Below, piece by piece: positions 1-10,795 of a DNA stretch of 64,000 nucleotides (positions within the stretch are counted from its first letter, which is position 1; each line of letters opens with the position of its first letter). Below the pieces are notes generated by a model. The model was not told the origin of the DNA, ran no database searches, and was given only the letters and a program-made list of their open reading frames with translations. Both the position numbers and the translations under genes were made by a program. This stretch comes from Apodospora peruviana (taxonomy: Eukaryota; Ascomycota; Sordariomycetes; Sordariales; Lasiosphaeriaceae). The stretch is from positions 2,842,501 through 2,906,500 of the forward strand of contig JAUEDM010000007.1 of NCBI GenBank assembly GCA_033439685.1, read 5' to 3'.

Positions 1-20
1 ACCGAGGCTAATCCGGCTGA

Positions 21-242
21 CATATACTTATTGGTGCTCCAACGGGCAGTGGCAAGACCAACGTTGCAATGCTTACTGTTCTTCCCGGGAAGTTGGCAAA
101 TACAGGAACGTGGCAGGGCAAGTTAGACCTGGATGCTTTCACGAAGCCGACGTGGGAGTATGGGAGAGCTTCAAGGAGTAACATCTCTCCAATAAAGGCC
201 CTGGTGCAAGAACAGGTTGGAAATTTTGGAGAGCGGATGGCA
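21..242 (+). pseudogene. Fragment of a Brr2-type DExH RNA helicase (U5 snRNP)
   Basis: An open frame from the window edge contains a Walker A stretch, GAPTGSGKTNVAMLTVL (about bases 33-83), then LDLDAF (about 135-152), then SPIKALVQEQVGNFGERM (about 187-242). In intact Brr2-family spliceosomal helicases these blocks are the ATP-binding motif I and motif Ia of the first helicase cassette, and they lie closer together. Here about a dozen unrelated residues (KPTWEYGRASRSN) separate DAFT from the motif Ia block. No helicase sequence follows, and the frame runs into unrelated residues and stops at base 461. This is a relic of about 75 codons, not a functional gene. The family identification rests on remembered motif order; the break and insertion are read from the sequence. 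Confidence 0.7.
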
Positions 243-1344
243 CCGCCGAGCACGGAACTGGGGAGAGCTTCCAGGCCAAAGGAGATTGGATTGCTGGAAC
301 TTTGCAACCAGCGCTCGAAGGAGGTCAAAGACAAGGACGGCGAGCATAAACATACCCCCTCTCAGCACCGACGTTATACCAGGACTGCATCATTTATTGG
401 CCAACCATATCCTATAACACAACCGTCCCCCCATATGCATCTCCCATTGCCGTGTCTCTAGGACCCTCGCCATGATGCGCCGGACCAAACACCAGGCTAC
501 ACACCTCACGGCACCACTGCTTGGAAATTCTGGCCGCTGGAAGCACAATGATAAAGATGTTCGGCAACCCTTGGCGGTAACCCGTTGTCGTGTTACTGTC
601 ATTTCAGCAATAAGCAAACGGAGAACAGCGGCATCTTGAGGGACTTGGACGACGACTCCTGCAACAAAGCAGAGAGCCGACTCGAACGACACGGCACTAA
701 CTTATCCTCAACCATTCTCTCAGATTATTATGTACCAATCCTGTTCGTGACTGCAACCTTCTGAGACGCCAGATCGAGGCTCTCGAGGGCGACCTGCCAA
801 CATGGACTCCCTGATCGGCTGCGCTCGCCAGCCCAAGCTCCACTACTGCCCACGACCATCGAAGTACCCTTCCGACAACGAGGTTGACTACTACTAGAGG
901 AAGGAGGAGAGTGAGTACGAGGAACACGAGAAGATTAAGTACGAGGAGGACAAGCCAACTGAGTAGGAGAAGGACGAGCAAACTGAGTACGAGGAGGAAG
1001 AGGAGACTCTTCGTGACACAGAGGAGAACAAGGGGCGCAATAGCAACCAGTAGAGCTGTTATTGCAATCCAAGCTTGCGATGCGCGCCGCAGGGCCTAGG
1101 TGTGCATGGAATCTCATAGGTCGCTGGCCAGCGGATTGTTTTTTTTTTTTGCTGGGAAGAACCGGGCCTGACAAACGATTTTCCTCTCCCAAACTTGCAG
1201 CAGATAGGCGTCTCGCTGTTCTCCCCTATGCATCATCGTCAATTTGTTTCCCGGTCTTGGGTTTCAATTGTTCCGTTCCCAGCTTTACATTTTCCGAGTA
1301 CCGTATTACTCTATAACCATCCCGTCCGGAACATATACCTTGCG
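243..1344. other. Gene-poor stretch with an acidic/basic repeat-like tract
   Basis: No convincing gene is seen. Bases 895-1040 are purine-rich, with imperfect repeats of the type gagtacgaggag. One frame reads as Glu/Tyr/Asp-rich (EYEE-like), interrupted by a TAG. A second frame reads as Arg/Thr/Ser-rich, and the complement as Leu/Val-rich. The short motif gggagagcttc(a/c)agg at 163-178 recurs at 262-277. A T-run of about 12 lies near 1140. Confidence 0.4.
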
Positions 1345-2007
1345 ATGGTCAAGTATTTCAAGCCTGCTGAAGACAGCTTTACGCTGGATCGGGCTGTGCT
1401 TGTAGGTGAGAAATCGACTTAATCCTTCTTGTTTTCTGCCCTATGTTAAAGCCCAAAAGCGCTCCCAGACAACTGCAGCATTTTTGACGGTTGAACGTAC
1501 ATTCGGTGATGCTCGTCGCATCGTGGTCGAACTGGCCGATGAAACCATGGCAGCTTTTTTCGTCAAAGCCCAAACTGGCATGGGTGCAAAGGACATGCTG
1601 GAGGGCGAGTTCGAGTCGATCAAGGCCATCTACGGCATCCTTGCCACAATTCGCGCCGAAGCCCATTGTCTGGGGAACGTACGATTTCGATGACGACCAC
1701 TCGCTTTATTCTGACCGAGACAAGGCGCAGTGAAGGCGGAGGCGGAAGGAGATGGATGATTCGAGTGCATGTGGTAGACCCTCAGACTCACGACGAGAGG
1801 ACGGCAACAAGCCGGGAAGGCCACGGTCGACGATTTTCCAAGACGTCACCAGAAGCAGCTTGTCGTCTCCTGTGTGAGGAGCGTTTCTACCCAAGTTGGG
1901 ACTTGCTTGACCAGGTCTGTAAAGAGAGACTGACAGGCAAGTTTGGAGTTAGCATGGGCAATCCTTGCCCTCACAATGATGGGCTAATTACACATCCTCT
2001 ACAGTAA
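1345..2007 (+). pseudogene. Fructosamine/ketosamine-3-kinase-like pseudogene
   Basis: An ATG at 1345 opens a frame that can be joined over a possible intron (GT at 1406, AG about 1451). It then reads FFVKAQTGMGAKDMLEGEFE and SIKAIYGIL, resembling the N-lobe of fungal fructosamine-kinase-family proteins (PF03881), which phosphorylate glycated lysines or related ketosamines. The next family-like block, FAPKPIVWGTY (about 1650-1685), is in another reading frame, so a frameshift lies near 1625-1645. A weak C-terminal resemblance (GKFGVSMGNPCPHNDG, about 1938-1985) lies in yet another frame and the catalytic core is missing. The gene is disrupted and truncated. The family call is moderately sure, based on remembered family patterns. 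Confidence 0.5.
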
Positions 2008-2161
2008 AGGGGTTCTGGTTTGGCTGGGATAGTGCTATGATGCATTATAGAGACACAAACTGAACACAAAAGCTTTCTTTCTGTATACCCGGACATACAC
2101 AGCTTGAGGATAAAAAGATGATGTCAAACCAAATGTCATTAAAGATTTACAAATGATTGTT

Positions 2162-2206
2162 TGAATTATCTAGACTTATATGTCTGAATTATCTAGACTT
2201 ATATGT
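2162..2206. repeat. 22-bp direct repeat, two copies
   Basis: The 22-base unit tgaattatctagacttatat+gt occurs at 2162-2183 and again at 2185-2206, identical and separated by one base. It lies just 3' of the amine oxidase-like gene, so on the minus strand it falls in the likely 3' UTR or terminator. Confidence 0.9.
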
Positions 2207-2244
2207 ACATGTACTATATACATCCTCCGATGTGCATGAGGCAT

Positions 2245-3773
2245 CTACCACTGCTCAATCATCCGCTTAAGCACCTCGTCATTAAACTTCCACAGCTGCG
2301 TGCTAAAGTCGATGGCGATAGCGTTGCTGCTAAACCAGGTCGACCGTTTGCCCTGTAGCCCGTAAAACTTGGACATCCAACCAGCCCGCAGATCCGCCGC
2401 AGTGACAGCATACCCTCCCGGGCCGTGGTCAGAGTACTCAACCACCTCAATCTTACTCTTGCTGGCAGGAATCGTGCCAGCGGCAGCCATCTTGTTGATC
2501 GAGTCCTGCGCGGTCGCGACAGACGCGGTCTCGCCGTACAGGAGGTACGGGTTGCCGGAGGTACCGATAGAGAAAAGATCCGTGTCGTTGCCGTAGCTGC
2601 TGAAGGACAGAATGTGCGGCAGGTCGAGGAAGGGCGCGTACGGGTTCTGTACCGCAGAAGTGGGCATGTTGCGCAGCTCGACGCCCTTGGGCAGGGACGC
2701 GTGCTTGACGACGGCAGTGCCATAACGGCCGTATGTCGGCTTCGCGAAGATCGCCGCCTCCTCGGCGTTGAGATCAAAAGGAATGAGATTCTCGCGCGTC
2801 GGCGGGACGGCCAGCAACAACTTCTTGGCCTTGACAATCTTGGTGCCCTTCAGCCCCGAAACGATCAGGTTGACACCCGTATCAGTGCGCTCTGAGGCCA
2901 ACACGACGCTGCTGGTCATGACGTCCTTGCCCAGACGGGTCTGGATGCGGTCGTACAGCTGCTGGTTGCCGCCCTGGATGTGGTAGAATGCAATCTCGCC
3001 AAAGAAGACGCGCATCCAGCCCGGAGAGAAGGATTGCAGGAAAGTAAGGGTCATGACGTTGGTGAAGTTGCGGTCGCGCGACGCGGGACCGCCACCGGTG
3101 GACTCGTACATGCGCGGCAGCGCCTCGGAGACGTTGTACTTCTTGCAGAAGTCGCCGATGGGCATGAGGAGGTCCTCCGGGATCTTGTCGCCCGCGGGCA
3201 AGTTCCAGAAGCCGGGCTCGACCATCTTGTCGTAGCCCTTGCTGGTCAGGACGTTGTACATCTGCACGATGGCGCCGACTTGTACACCAAAATCGGGCGG
3301 GACGAAGCCGGACAGTTCCTTGCCGGTCTTGAAATCGACGTATTTGGTCGTCGTCTCGCCGCGAGGCGCGAGACCTTGCTCGAGGGTCAAGTTGAAGCGG
3401 TTGATGAAGTCCATGCCGTCCTGGTAGGGGAAGTAGACCTGCACGCCATAGTCGCGGGGCGTGTTTGTTCCTTTGTCGTAGTAGGTGTCGACGTGGCCGC
3501 CCTTATCACAAAGTTAGAAAGACGAGTTGTGAGTTTGATGAATGAGGGCAATGTGCTTACAAGGATAGCCTCCTTCTCGACCAGGAGCACACTCTTGCCG
3601 TAGTCCTCCTTCAGACGGATGGCAGCGTGAGAGCCGACGGCTCCTCCGCCAACGATCACGACATCCTTCTCAATGATCTCGAAGAGCTTGAAAAAGGAGC
3701 TGTCGAGGGCGGCAAGGATGCCGGGAATGGCTCCCAGAGCAAACAGGCCTCTGCACAGAGCCTTGGCACTCAT
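2245..3773 (-). CDS. Secreted flavin-containing amine oxidase-like protein (CpaO-like family)
   Basis: Two exons, 3773-3561 and 3501-2245, with a 59-nt intron (GTAAGC..ATAAG), give 489 residues. Residues 1-22 form a hydrophobic signal-like segment. The FAD-binding Rossmann motif VVIVGGGAVGSHAAIRL (about residues 37-54) is followed by VEKEAILGGHVDTYYD, and the splice joins EAIL to GGHVDT in the usual dinucleotide-binding order. This fits fungal flavoprotein amine oxidases often annotated as beta-cyclopiazonate dehydrogenase-like. The substrate cannot be told from sequence, and no cyclopiazonic-acid backbone genes are nearby. The ATG at 3773 sits directly against an A/C homopolymer on the coding strand (see 3774-3813). 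It is the only start that supplies the signal-like segment. Confidence 0.85.
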
Positions 3774-3778
3774 TTTTT

Positions 3779-3809
<31 letters not shown>

Positions 3810-3813
3810 GGGG
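3774..3813. repeat. Homopolymer pair abutting a start codon
   Basis: On the plus strand 15 further T (3774-3788) are followed by 25 G (3789-3813). Read with the minus-strand gene this is C25-A15 immediately before the ATG, so it lies in the 5' leader or core promoter. Tracts this long are prone to slippage and to sequencing error, so the exact length is uncertain. Confidence 0.9.
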
Positions 3814-6800
3814 TAGGGAAAGGTTTAAAAGAGTGACTGGTGGTGAGTGGGTGGTGCCTCTCGTGGAACAAGAGAAGCTCTCAGGAAGCCAGGATGTTTT
3901 TAAAGGAGCAGCAGTGCATCTTTGTTTAGTAATTTGCCTTGGCAGGCACAATGTTCCATTCAATTCATGTCCCGGCAGTACGGGGCTCAAGTCGGCAAAT
4001 CGTCCGAGGATTGCCTTCCCTGTTAGCTCGCGTGGCAAGTGGCATGGCAGTGGGCCACTGGGTGGCACAGCAAACGCCGGATACCGGTGGGTGGCATTGA
4101 GTGGGTGGCGCGTTTCTTCTACCTGTAAATTGCACTGCAACAGTAGACACTGAAATTTTAATCTAGGTGTAATCCGTTTTGCTATCTTTGCTAGGGCCCT
4201 AGTAGGGGTTAACTCTGCCCTGGGGGAAGCTTGCCAGCTTTTATGTCTTCCAAGTGCTTCCAGATGAGCGGAACTTGGTACTGGTGAACCAACAGAACCC
4301 GGCAGAACTACCTGCAGATTCAGCCTGGGATTGGACAGTTTTCGGTAGTAATGAAGATATCCTCAGTCCGTTCCGAGCCCGCCGAGCTCCGTGTTTGGAT
4401 TTTTCGCTTCATTTTGCTTATCTAGCGTGCTTGGTAGTGCCGGCAACGACTGCCATTGATGCAGGAAAAATTACCGTTTCCCACAACTGTTTATTACTGG
4501 AGAAGATTCGGCATCCAGTGTTCTTGATTGGTGGATATATCCTTCAGACTATTGGCCTGGAAATGGATACAGAACGGGGTGGGGGCCACTGGCAATGTGC
4601 AACATACTATCCGGTGTAAATTTCCAGACTGGGAAACACGAAATACTTGGACACATTTGAAGCCTTGAATTGTGTCTATTCGGCTCTATTCGGGGAGTCA
4701 TTCAGTGGCAGTGAGGACCTCCATTTCGGGGTCAGAGGGCACACCACTACACGACACCAAAAACCGAGCCAACGGATGCAGATTTGTGTCTAGACTCGGC
4801 TAATACACCCCACCTCTTACTCCATACATACATGCAGCAGAAATCCTTCCACTATGGAGCCGAAAGAGCCGCTGTACGACCACACGGGTTGGTACTGGGT
4901 GTGCACACCGGAACCGAACCCTCGGTGTCGATACCGCTGAGATCGGTCCGCTCGGGAAAATGAGTGATTTCCTGCTTTTCTTTCTCGAACACTCATCACC
5001 CCATTGTCGCGGCAGCATAATCGCCAGATAATCTAATTCTAGGCCCGACATGATTTTCAGTTCAACTGCCCCTGCTCTGGGGTTGCCCACTTTCCGGAGT
5101 ATTAGGTCCTGAGCATCAACCAACCCCGGCCACGGTCGATGTGATATCTGGATGCTGCAGGGCAGGCATGCGATCGGCCGCCTGCCTGCTCACCAAACCT
5201 CGGTGAGAGTGAAGGGGACCTGTTGAGTAGCGGCGCAACACTGAAGATAAACATGGCCAAGCCACGTGGATGAGCCTGTGGTGATCATCTCAACGGGTTG
5301 GAACGTACCTAATCTTGTGCGACAGCCCGAGAAGACTCGCATCGCAGAGTCCAGACAATTTGATCATCCTCCATCGTCGGCCAAGCCGGGTGGACCTTGC
5401 GAGATTTGCCGCATTTGCGAGCTTCTCGAACACTGTGCTTATCTTCCAATCCGTGAGAAGGGGCATTTTGCGTGGATATGAGGATTCCGAACCTCGTCTC
5501 TGCTCGCATCTTGTATCCGTACGCGGAGCGGAGTCGTAATAATAAGCAACAGGCTAAACTAGCGTGTCTAGACTTTGTCTAGCGGAGTTGCAATCACGCA
5601 ACAGCATTTATTGCGTTAGTATTGGCTCGCCCCTGTCGGCTTTTTCTTTTTTCACACTTGCGATCCGGGGATGCAAGGTTGGTTTTCCGCCGCCCGTGTT
5701 GGGACCATGCAAGCCACAAAGCTTTTGTTGGCTCTGTTCGCCAACGTATTCGTTTATAATACCGATTTATACCAGGTCCACCTGCACAGCACTCTCTGCG
5801 ATACGAGTCATGGTGATATCACAGCAGAAATGTAACTTAAAAAGACGACTGCTTGAGCCACAAAAGGCAGACTGGTACGCTGACACAATGATAATATCTA
5901 CCAAACTTTCAGGTTAACGGTCGTTCTCTTACCTAACCCGGAAGCGGTCTGATTAAAACCGACCAGCAACATATGTAGGACTGTGCCGCGGGATTACCTG
6001 CTAAACTACCGCTTTGGCCTTCTACCGTTCGTGGGGGTGTTCAATTCAGTGGCAGTCTTCCTGCAAAGTCGAAACGCTGCTGTAAGGCGCAGCACGGACA
6101 ATGATCCGGTACACGAGCTTAAACTGTCGCTAACGAAACGACCAATGTGCCCGAAGAGGAAATAAGCCTGTAAGTGTCGTGTCCGACATCTTTAGTGGTC
6201 CGAGTCTGCCTCCGCCGGCGGCCGCTTTTCACCAACTGAAGCCGCCACATTAGTGGCTTGCTCTCTCGCCTGCGGTTCCGACAGTTTGGAGAAAATGACT
6301 GGGGAATGCTGGAGAACGGTGATCTTCTTCAGACGTGATGATCTTTCCACCACGGTCCCGCGGATCGATCAACAATGAATGATGTGGAATCAAGAACAGA
6401 GATCAGATCGATCATCGATCATCATTTTCCCTTTCCACCCCCCGCATGACCAGCATCTTGCGAGTGATGCAGTGCAGGAAATCGTCAAACTCACGCGTAA
6501 CTTAATAACACCATCCTGGAGTCGCGTGGTCACGACTCACGAGCAGGGTTTTCCCATACACGGTGGTCCTGGTTCAATCACACCGACGCTCTGTAACCTC
6601 CCTGTGTAACTGTAAGCTGACGACCTGGGTTTTGGCACCCTGCAAAACGAAAGAAAAAAGGGGCTTGATCACAGCTGGATCTCGCTCTTGCCTTTGAATC
6701 CCATTGTCCAGGTACATAACCTAACTGGTTCGGACGACGCCTCCAGACCTGGCTCGTCGTACGTGCCACCCAAATGCATGCCGTGGCTTGCCTCGGTCAA

Positions 6801-8138
6801 TCGTTCAATGGATACTCGGAGAATTTGTTGTTTGGTTTTGTTCCATGCCGTTCAACCCGAATCAACCGAGCCCGTGTGTGATGTGATGTTGTAATCGGCT
6901 TCTGCAAGCACATCACTGGTGGACTGAAGCCCACTTGAACCCTTCAGTGCAGTGGAGAGCTCAAGAGACAAACCGAGGGCGAAGGAGCCCTGATCGACGC
7001 AGAGAAGTTTGGTGTGCCCACATTCCAAGATCTTGGCTTTCCACAACTCCCTCAAACCACCTGCCCGGTTGGGCCGTACCCGCCCCTGGCCTGCTTTTCG
7101 TGGGTACGGTGGCTCTCGTCACCACGCTAATAAACGGTGTTAGTGGGTCATCGGCCGTAAAGCTTAATAGACTTCCGTCGAGAGAATGGAGTGAAACCAC
7201 CCGGGTCCACGCCTCTTTGCCACAGCTGCTCGAGTCCATTACGGGATGAACGTGATGTTGGTTTACAAGCACATTCTCAGAAACTTTTGTTTTCCGAAAG
7301 GGCAAATTCTTTGACAGTTCAGGTCTTGACTTGGACTGCAGCCAGCCACTGCTGTGAATAATAACTGGTGGCGTTGCCAAGTCCCCGTCTTCTTGACAAC
7401 AAGCCCCGTCCGGGGGTGGATGCAAAAACGGCCCCGGCAACTAGTCTCGGCACATACACACTCGGAGACGAGAGTCGGACGACTTCAGGTCTGGTGCTAC
7501 GCATTCGAAATAAACCGTCGTTGCTGCTATCCGTAGGCGAAAATGTACCAAACAAACCCTTCCCGGAGGTGGATGAAAAGGGGGTCTCCGCAACTAGCTT
7601 CAAGTCATGGCAAGCTTGGGCGTTGGGAAATGAAACGCTGCTGCAGTCGTGTTAGACAAACCCGGTAGTAAGATGCCGCAACCAGGCTTGGAATCCTTTT
7701 CATGTACCAAGCTTTATTCGGACCTGGATATGGCGTCGCAGTGCGGTCAGGCGTGCGTGTTTCCTACAGTGGCCGACATAAATTCCATGCACGTGTTCTC
7801 AAAGTCCCATTTTGTTCTTGATATCTCCATTCGGATGGGGCGTCTCCTGAACTCTGCTTGGATTGGTAGTCAATCCTTTTTCGTTGATAATGTCATAAAG
7901 AGTCGGTGATGACCCTGTGCTGCTGACGATCCGGTGGGCCCCTCCCCTTGATGTCTTGTCTCCGATCTACAACGCCACTGCTGGTCGTCCTCTCGTTTTG
8001 AGTAATACTCCGTAAGACGGACGCCGGTGGACCAACAACCCCTCTGATCGACTTTTCGCCATATCGCCACCCTGGCCGTTCCGGTCAGCATCTTCCAGCG
8101 GCAACTTTATTCGGTTTGTTCCTCGACACACAGCAGCA
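3814..8138. other. Gene-poor intergenic region of 4.3 kb
   Basis: No recognisable gene. The longest frames (for example 4254-4619, 121 codons, plus strand) match no family I recognise and lack convincing flanking splice sites. Short AT-rich stretches such as 5540-5590 could be old transposon debris, but no terminal repeats or transposase motifs are visible. The last few hundred bases presumably hold the promoter of the gene starting at 8139. Confidence 0.5.
7390..7660 (+). repeat. Diverged repeat within an open frame
   Basis: Two blocks about 157 nt apart read similarly in one frame: NKPRPGVDAKTAPATS (from about 7395) and NKPFPEVDEKGVSATS (from about 7552). A weaker NKPGSK start follows near 7660, out of frame behind a stop. 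The DNA is similarly related (ggggtggatgcaaaaacgg versus gaggtggatgaaaaggggg). It may be a degenerate tandem duplication from a lost repetitive protein gene. No family is recognised. Confidence 0.35.
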
Positions 8139-9492
8139 ATGTCTGCCGAAGCAGCACCGGTGGTGCCGCCCGGCGCCGGTGAGAACAACTCGGGCGAACT
8201 GATCACGTCGTTGACGGTCGTGGGGAGCTTATCTTTTGTCATCATGGTGTTGCGATTCTTTTGCAAAGGGCGATATGCAAAACAGTTTGGGATTGATGAT
8301 GGGTTGCTTGGGCTGGCCTGGGTAAGTAACATTGAAACCGCCTCGTGTCAACAAGTAGCTGACAACCAGTCAGTGCTGCCTGATGGCCTACATCACGCTC
8401 GTCTGTCTCGGCACGCGCTACGGGCTGGGGATGCACATCTTCGACCCGGCCTTCGACTTTTCTGTCCTCCCCACGGCGAACAAGTACCTCTTCGTTGGCG
8501 AGTTCTTTGGTATTGTCGGCATCACGGTCGCCAAGACGTCCTTCTGCTTCACGCTCCTCCGGTTGTCTGTCGCCAAATGGCACAAGTGGCTCATCTGGAC
8601 GTGCATCGTCACCGTCAACCTCGTCATGTGGCCGTGCGCCATCTCCTTCTTCGTGGGCTGCACGCCTCTCGAGAAGAAGTGGGACGACACCATCGAGGGA
8701 CACTGTATCGACAACACCCCGATCGTGCACTATGCCGTGTTCGCGGGCGTCTATTCCGCCATCACGGATTTCGTGCTGGCCATCTTTCCCTGGGCGTTGG
8801 TCTGGAATCTGCAGATGAGGCAGGTCGAGAAGATTGGTGTTTGTGTTTGCATGAGCATGGGCGTTCTGTACGTTCACCGCCCCTTTCTATGGGAAGACGT
8901 GTTGCTGACCTTCGTAATGGTGTTGCAGTTCTGGTATCTTTGCCATCGTCAAGTCCGCATTCCTCCCTCCCAGCTTGTCCGACTATACCTGTAAGCGACA
9001 ACCTCCTCTACCCCTTTTCGTCCCGGTCATCACTCTAACTCGTGTGTGTGTGTGTCAGTTAAATCAACCCCTCTCCTAATCTGGTCAGCGGCCGAACTCT
9101 CCATCGTAATAATGGCCTCGTCGATCCCCTTCCTCCGCCTCTTCTGGAAAGAGCTGAAAGAGAAGACGACTTCGGCAAGCCGGTCCCGCAACAAATCGGG
9201 CTACGCTATGCAAAACGACTCGTACCATCTCGGCTCGGTGAACAACAATGGCAAGAAAATGGGCACCACGTCAAAGATCCGGACGCACCGCGCATCGCAT
9301 CACCCCGAGCTAGACTCCCACAAGCGGACGCAGGACGACGATAGCGACAAGAGCATCCTTGCGCCGTCGCGGAACATGCAGCATCGGATCGTAAGGACGG
9401 ACGAGGTCAGGATCGAGAGTACGGCTGCCAATGCAAAAGATGGGGCGAATAGCGAACGGAGCTTTTATAATGACTCTGATAATGCGGTTTGA
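8139..9492 (+). CDS. Fungal rhodopsin-domain (Pth11-like) seven-TM membrane protein
   Basis: Four exons, 8139-8321, 8374-8867, 8929-8990 and 9059-9492 (introns of 52, 61 and 68 nt), give 390 residues. Seven hydrophobic segments can be traced, including SLTVVGSLSFVIMVLRFF, YLFVGEFFGIVGITVAKTSF, WLIWTCIVTVNLVMWPCAI, YAVFAGVYSAITDFVLAIF and LLIWSAAELSIVIMASSIPF. The FVGCTPLEKKWD loop and the order of segments match the large fungal family of rhodopsin-domain integral membrane proteins. Those proteins are often called Pth11-like or SAT4 family and are mostly of unknown ligand. The last 110 residues are a hydrophilic Ser/Lys/Asp-rich cytoplasmic tail. The third intron contains a GT microsatellite just before its acceptor. 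A receptor-like plasma-membrane role is inference. Confidence 0.88.
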
Positions 9493-10636
9493 GGGGGTCA
9501 TTTTTGCTAGGGAGGCTTCGGAGGAAGGGACTGGCGGTGCTGTTGTCAAATCTACCCTCGTTAATGATGGCTCAATGTCTAGTTCCTGTATATCCGATAA
9601 TGTCAGTTCATGATGCTGAAAATCATAGCTTTCTTCTATGTTTGACATGCCTCCGGGCTTTGGCAACAAACATGGGGACTCGGGGACCGCTGGCTCTGGT
9701 ATCGCCTTGTTTCTGGGGGTATCGGGCGGATCAACATTGGACTTGGCAGCACTATCATCGACAGACTAGTCGGTCGGACATGGCCGTGTCTTTCCGGCTT
9801 AGCAGGGGTGCCAATTCGTTCGGACGCGCCTGTTCTACTATCAGACAGCTGGTGGTGACCCTGACATCTGTCGCATCACGCTGCACCGGCCACCAAGTGC
9901 TTCCCATCTCATGACTTTTTGGTCTAGACGGGTTTGCGCCTTGATGGGCTGGACTTCGGGTCTTTCAAACATTTGTCTAGGAAGACTTGACTTTTCTTTT
10001 CCTTTCTGCTTTTCTTCGGGGTTATGCCGTCGACTTGTCGAGTTTCGGAGCGAGTTGTTCCTGGTCGATTTTCGGTCGCTATTTTGACCCCCCAGTCTCC
10101 CTGTCAGTTTTGAAGAGAGAAATCAAATTTTGGACTAGGGACGAGACTGGAATTCTCCTAGGTGTCTTTTCTGCTCCGGACGTCACAGAGCAACTGGCTG
10201 AACATGCCTGTGATGGCCACTGAGTTCAAGTCCGACTGCCGCAGGGGTATCGTGGACGGACCCATGTCAGATAAAATCGGCGGTCCGGCCCGTCTATCCG
10301 AACTCAACGGGAGCTTGGATCACGTGAAATGACTTAGGAAATGGGCCCCTGGCATCATCCCCGCCCGTGGGCCCCCCTAATTACGCTTTCACCCCGCCAC
10401 GGACACGAGCCACAGTGAGCGCGTCACTGGCAGATTCTTTTTCTCTTTCGAAGCAAAAAAAAAGATCCGCGATTCAACCGGACCTTCTCCGAATCATCCG
10501 GAGTGAAGCCGTCAGGCCTGTACGTCAAAACTGCAGCAGCCCAGTCGGATCAAAGCGCGACGCCCACCAGTGCCCATAACCCGGGAGAACCCGTTCCATC
10601 TACCTACGGATAGACTGTCAGGGGTCCCCAGAGGCC
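9493..10636. other. Intergenic region, tail of 7-TM gene and promoter of transcription factor
   Basis: No gene is seen. Short frames here have no recognisable motif. The region must contain the 3' end of the preceding gene and the promoter and 5' leader of the Zn2Cys6 gene at 10637. An A9 run lies at about 10455. Confidence 0.5.
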
Positions 10637-10764
10637 ATGTCGTCGGCCTACCCCCCGCCGCCGACAGGCATGGGCGTTCAGGTTAAGTCCGCCAACACAG
10701 ATACAAACATCAACACCGAAATATCACAGCCTGAACAACAACGACTTCATCGAGAACAAGGACA

Positions 10765-10795
<31 letters not shown>

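Noticed and set aside
4254..4619. 121-codon plus-strand ORF
   Set aside because: No recognised family, no splice partners and composition like the surrounding intergenic DNA.
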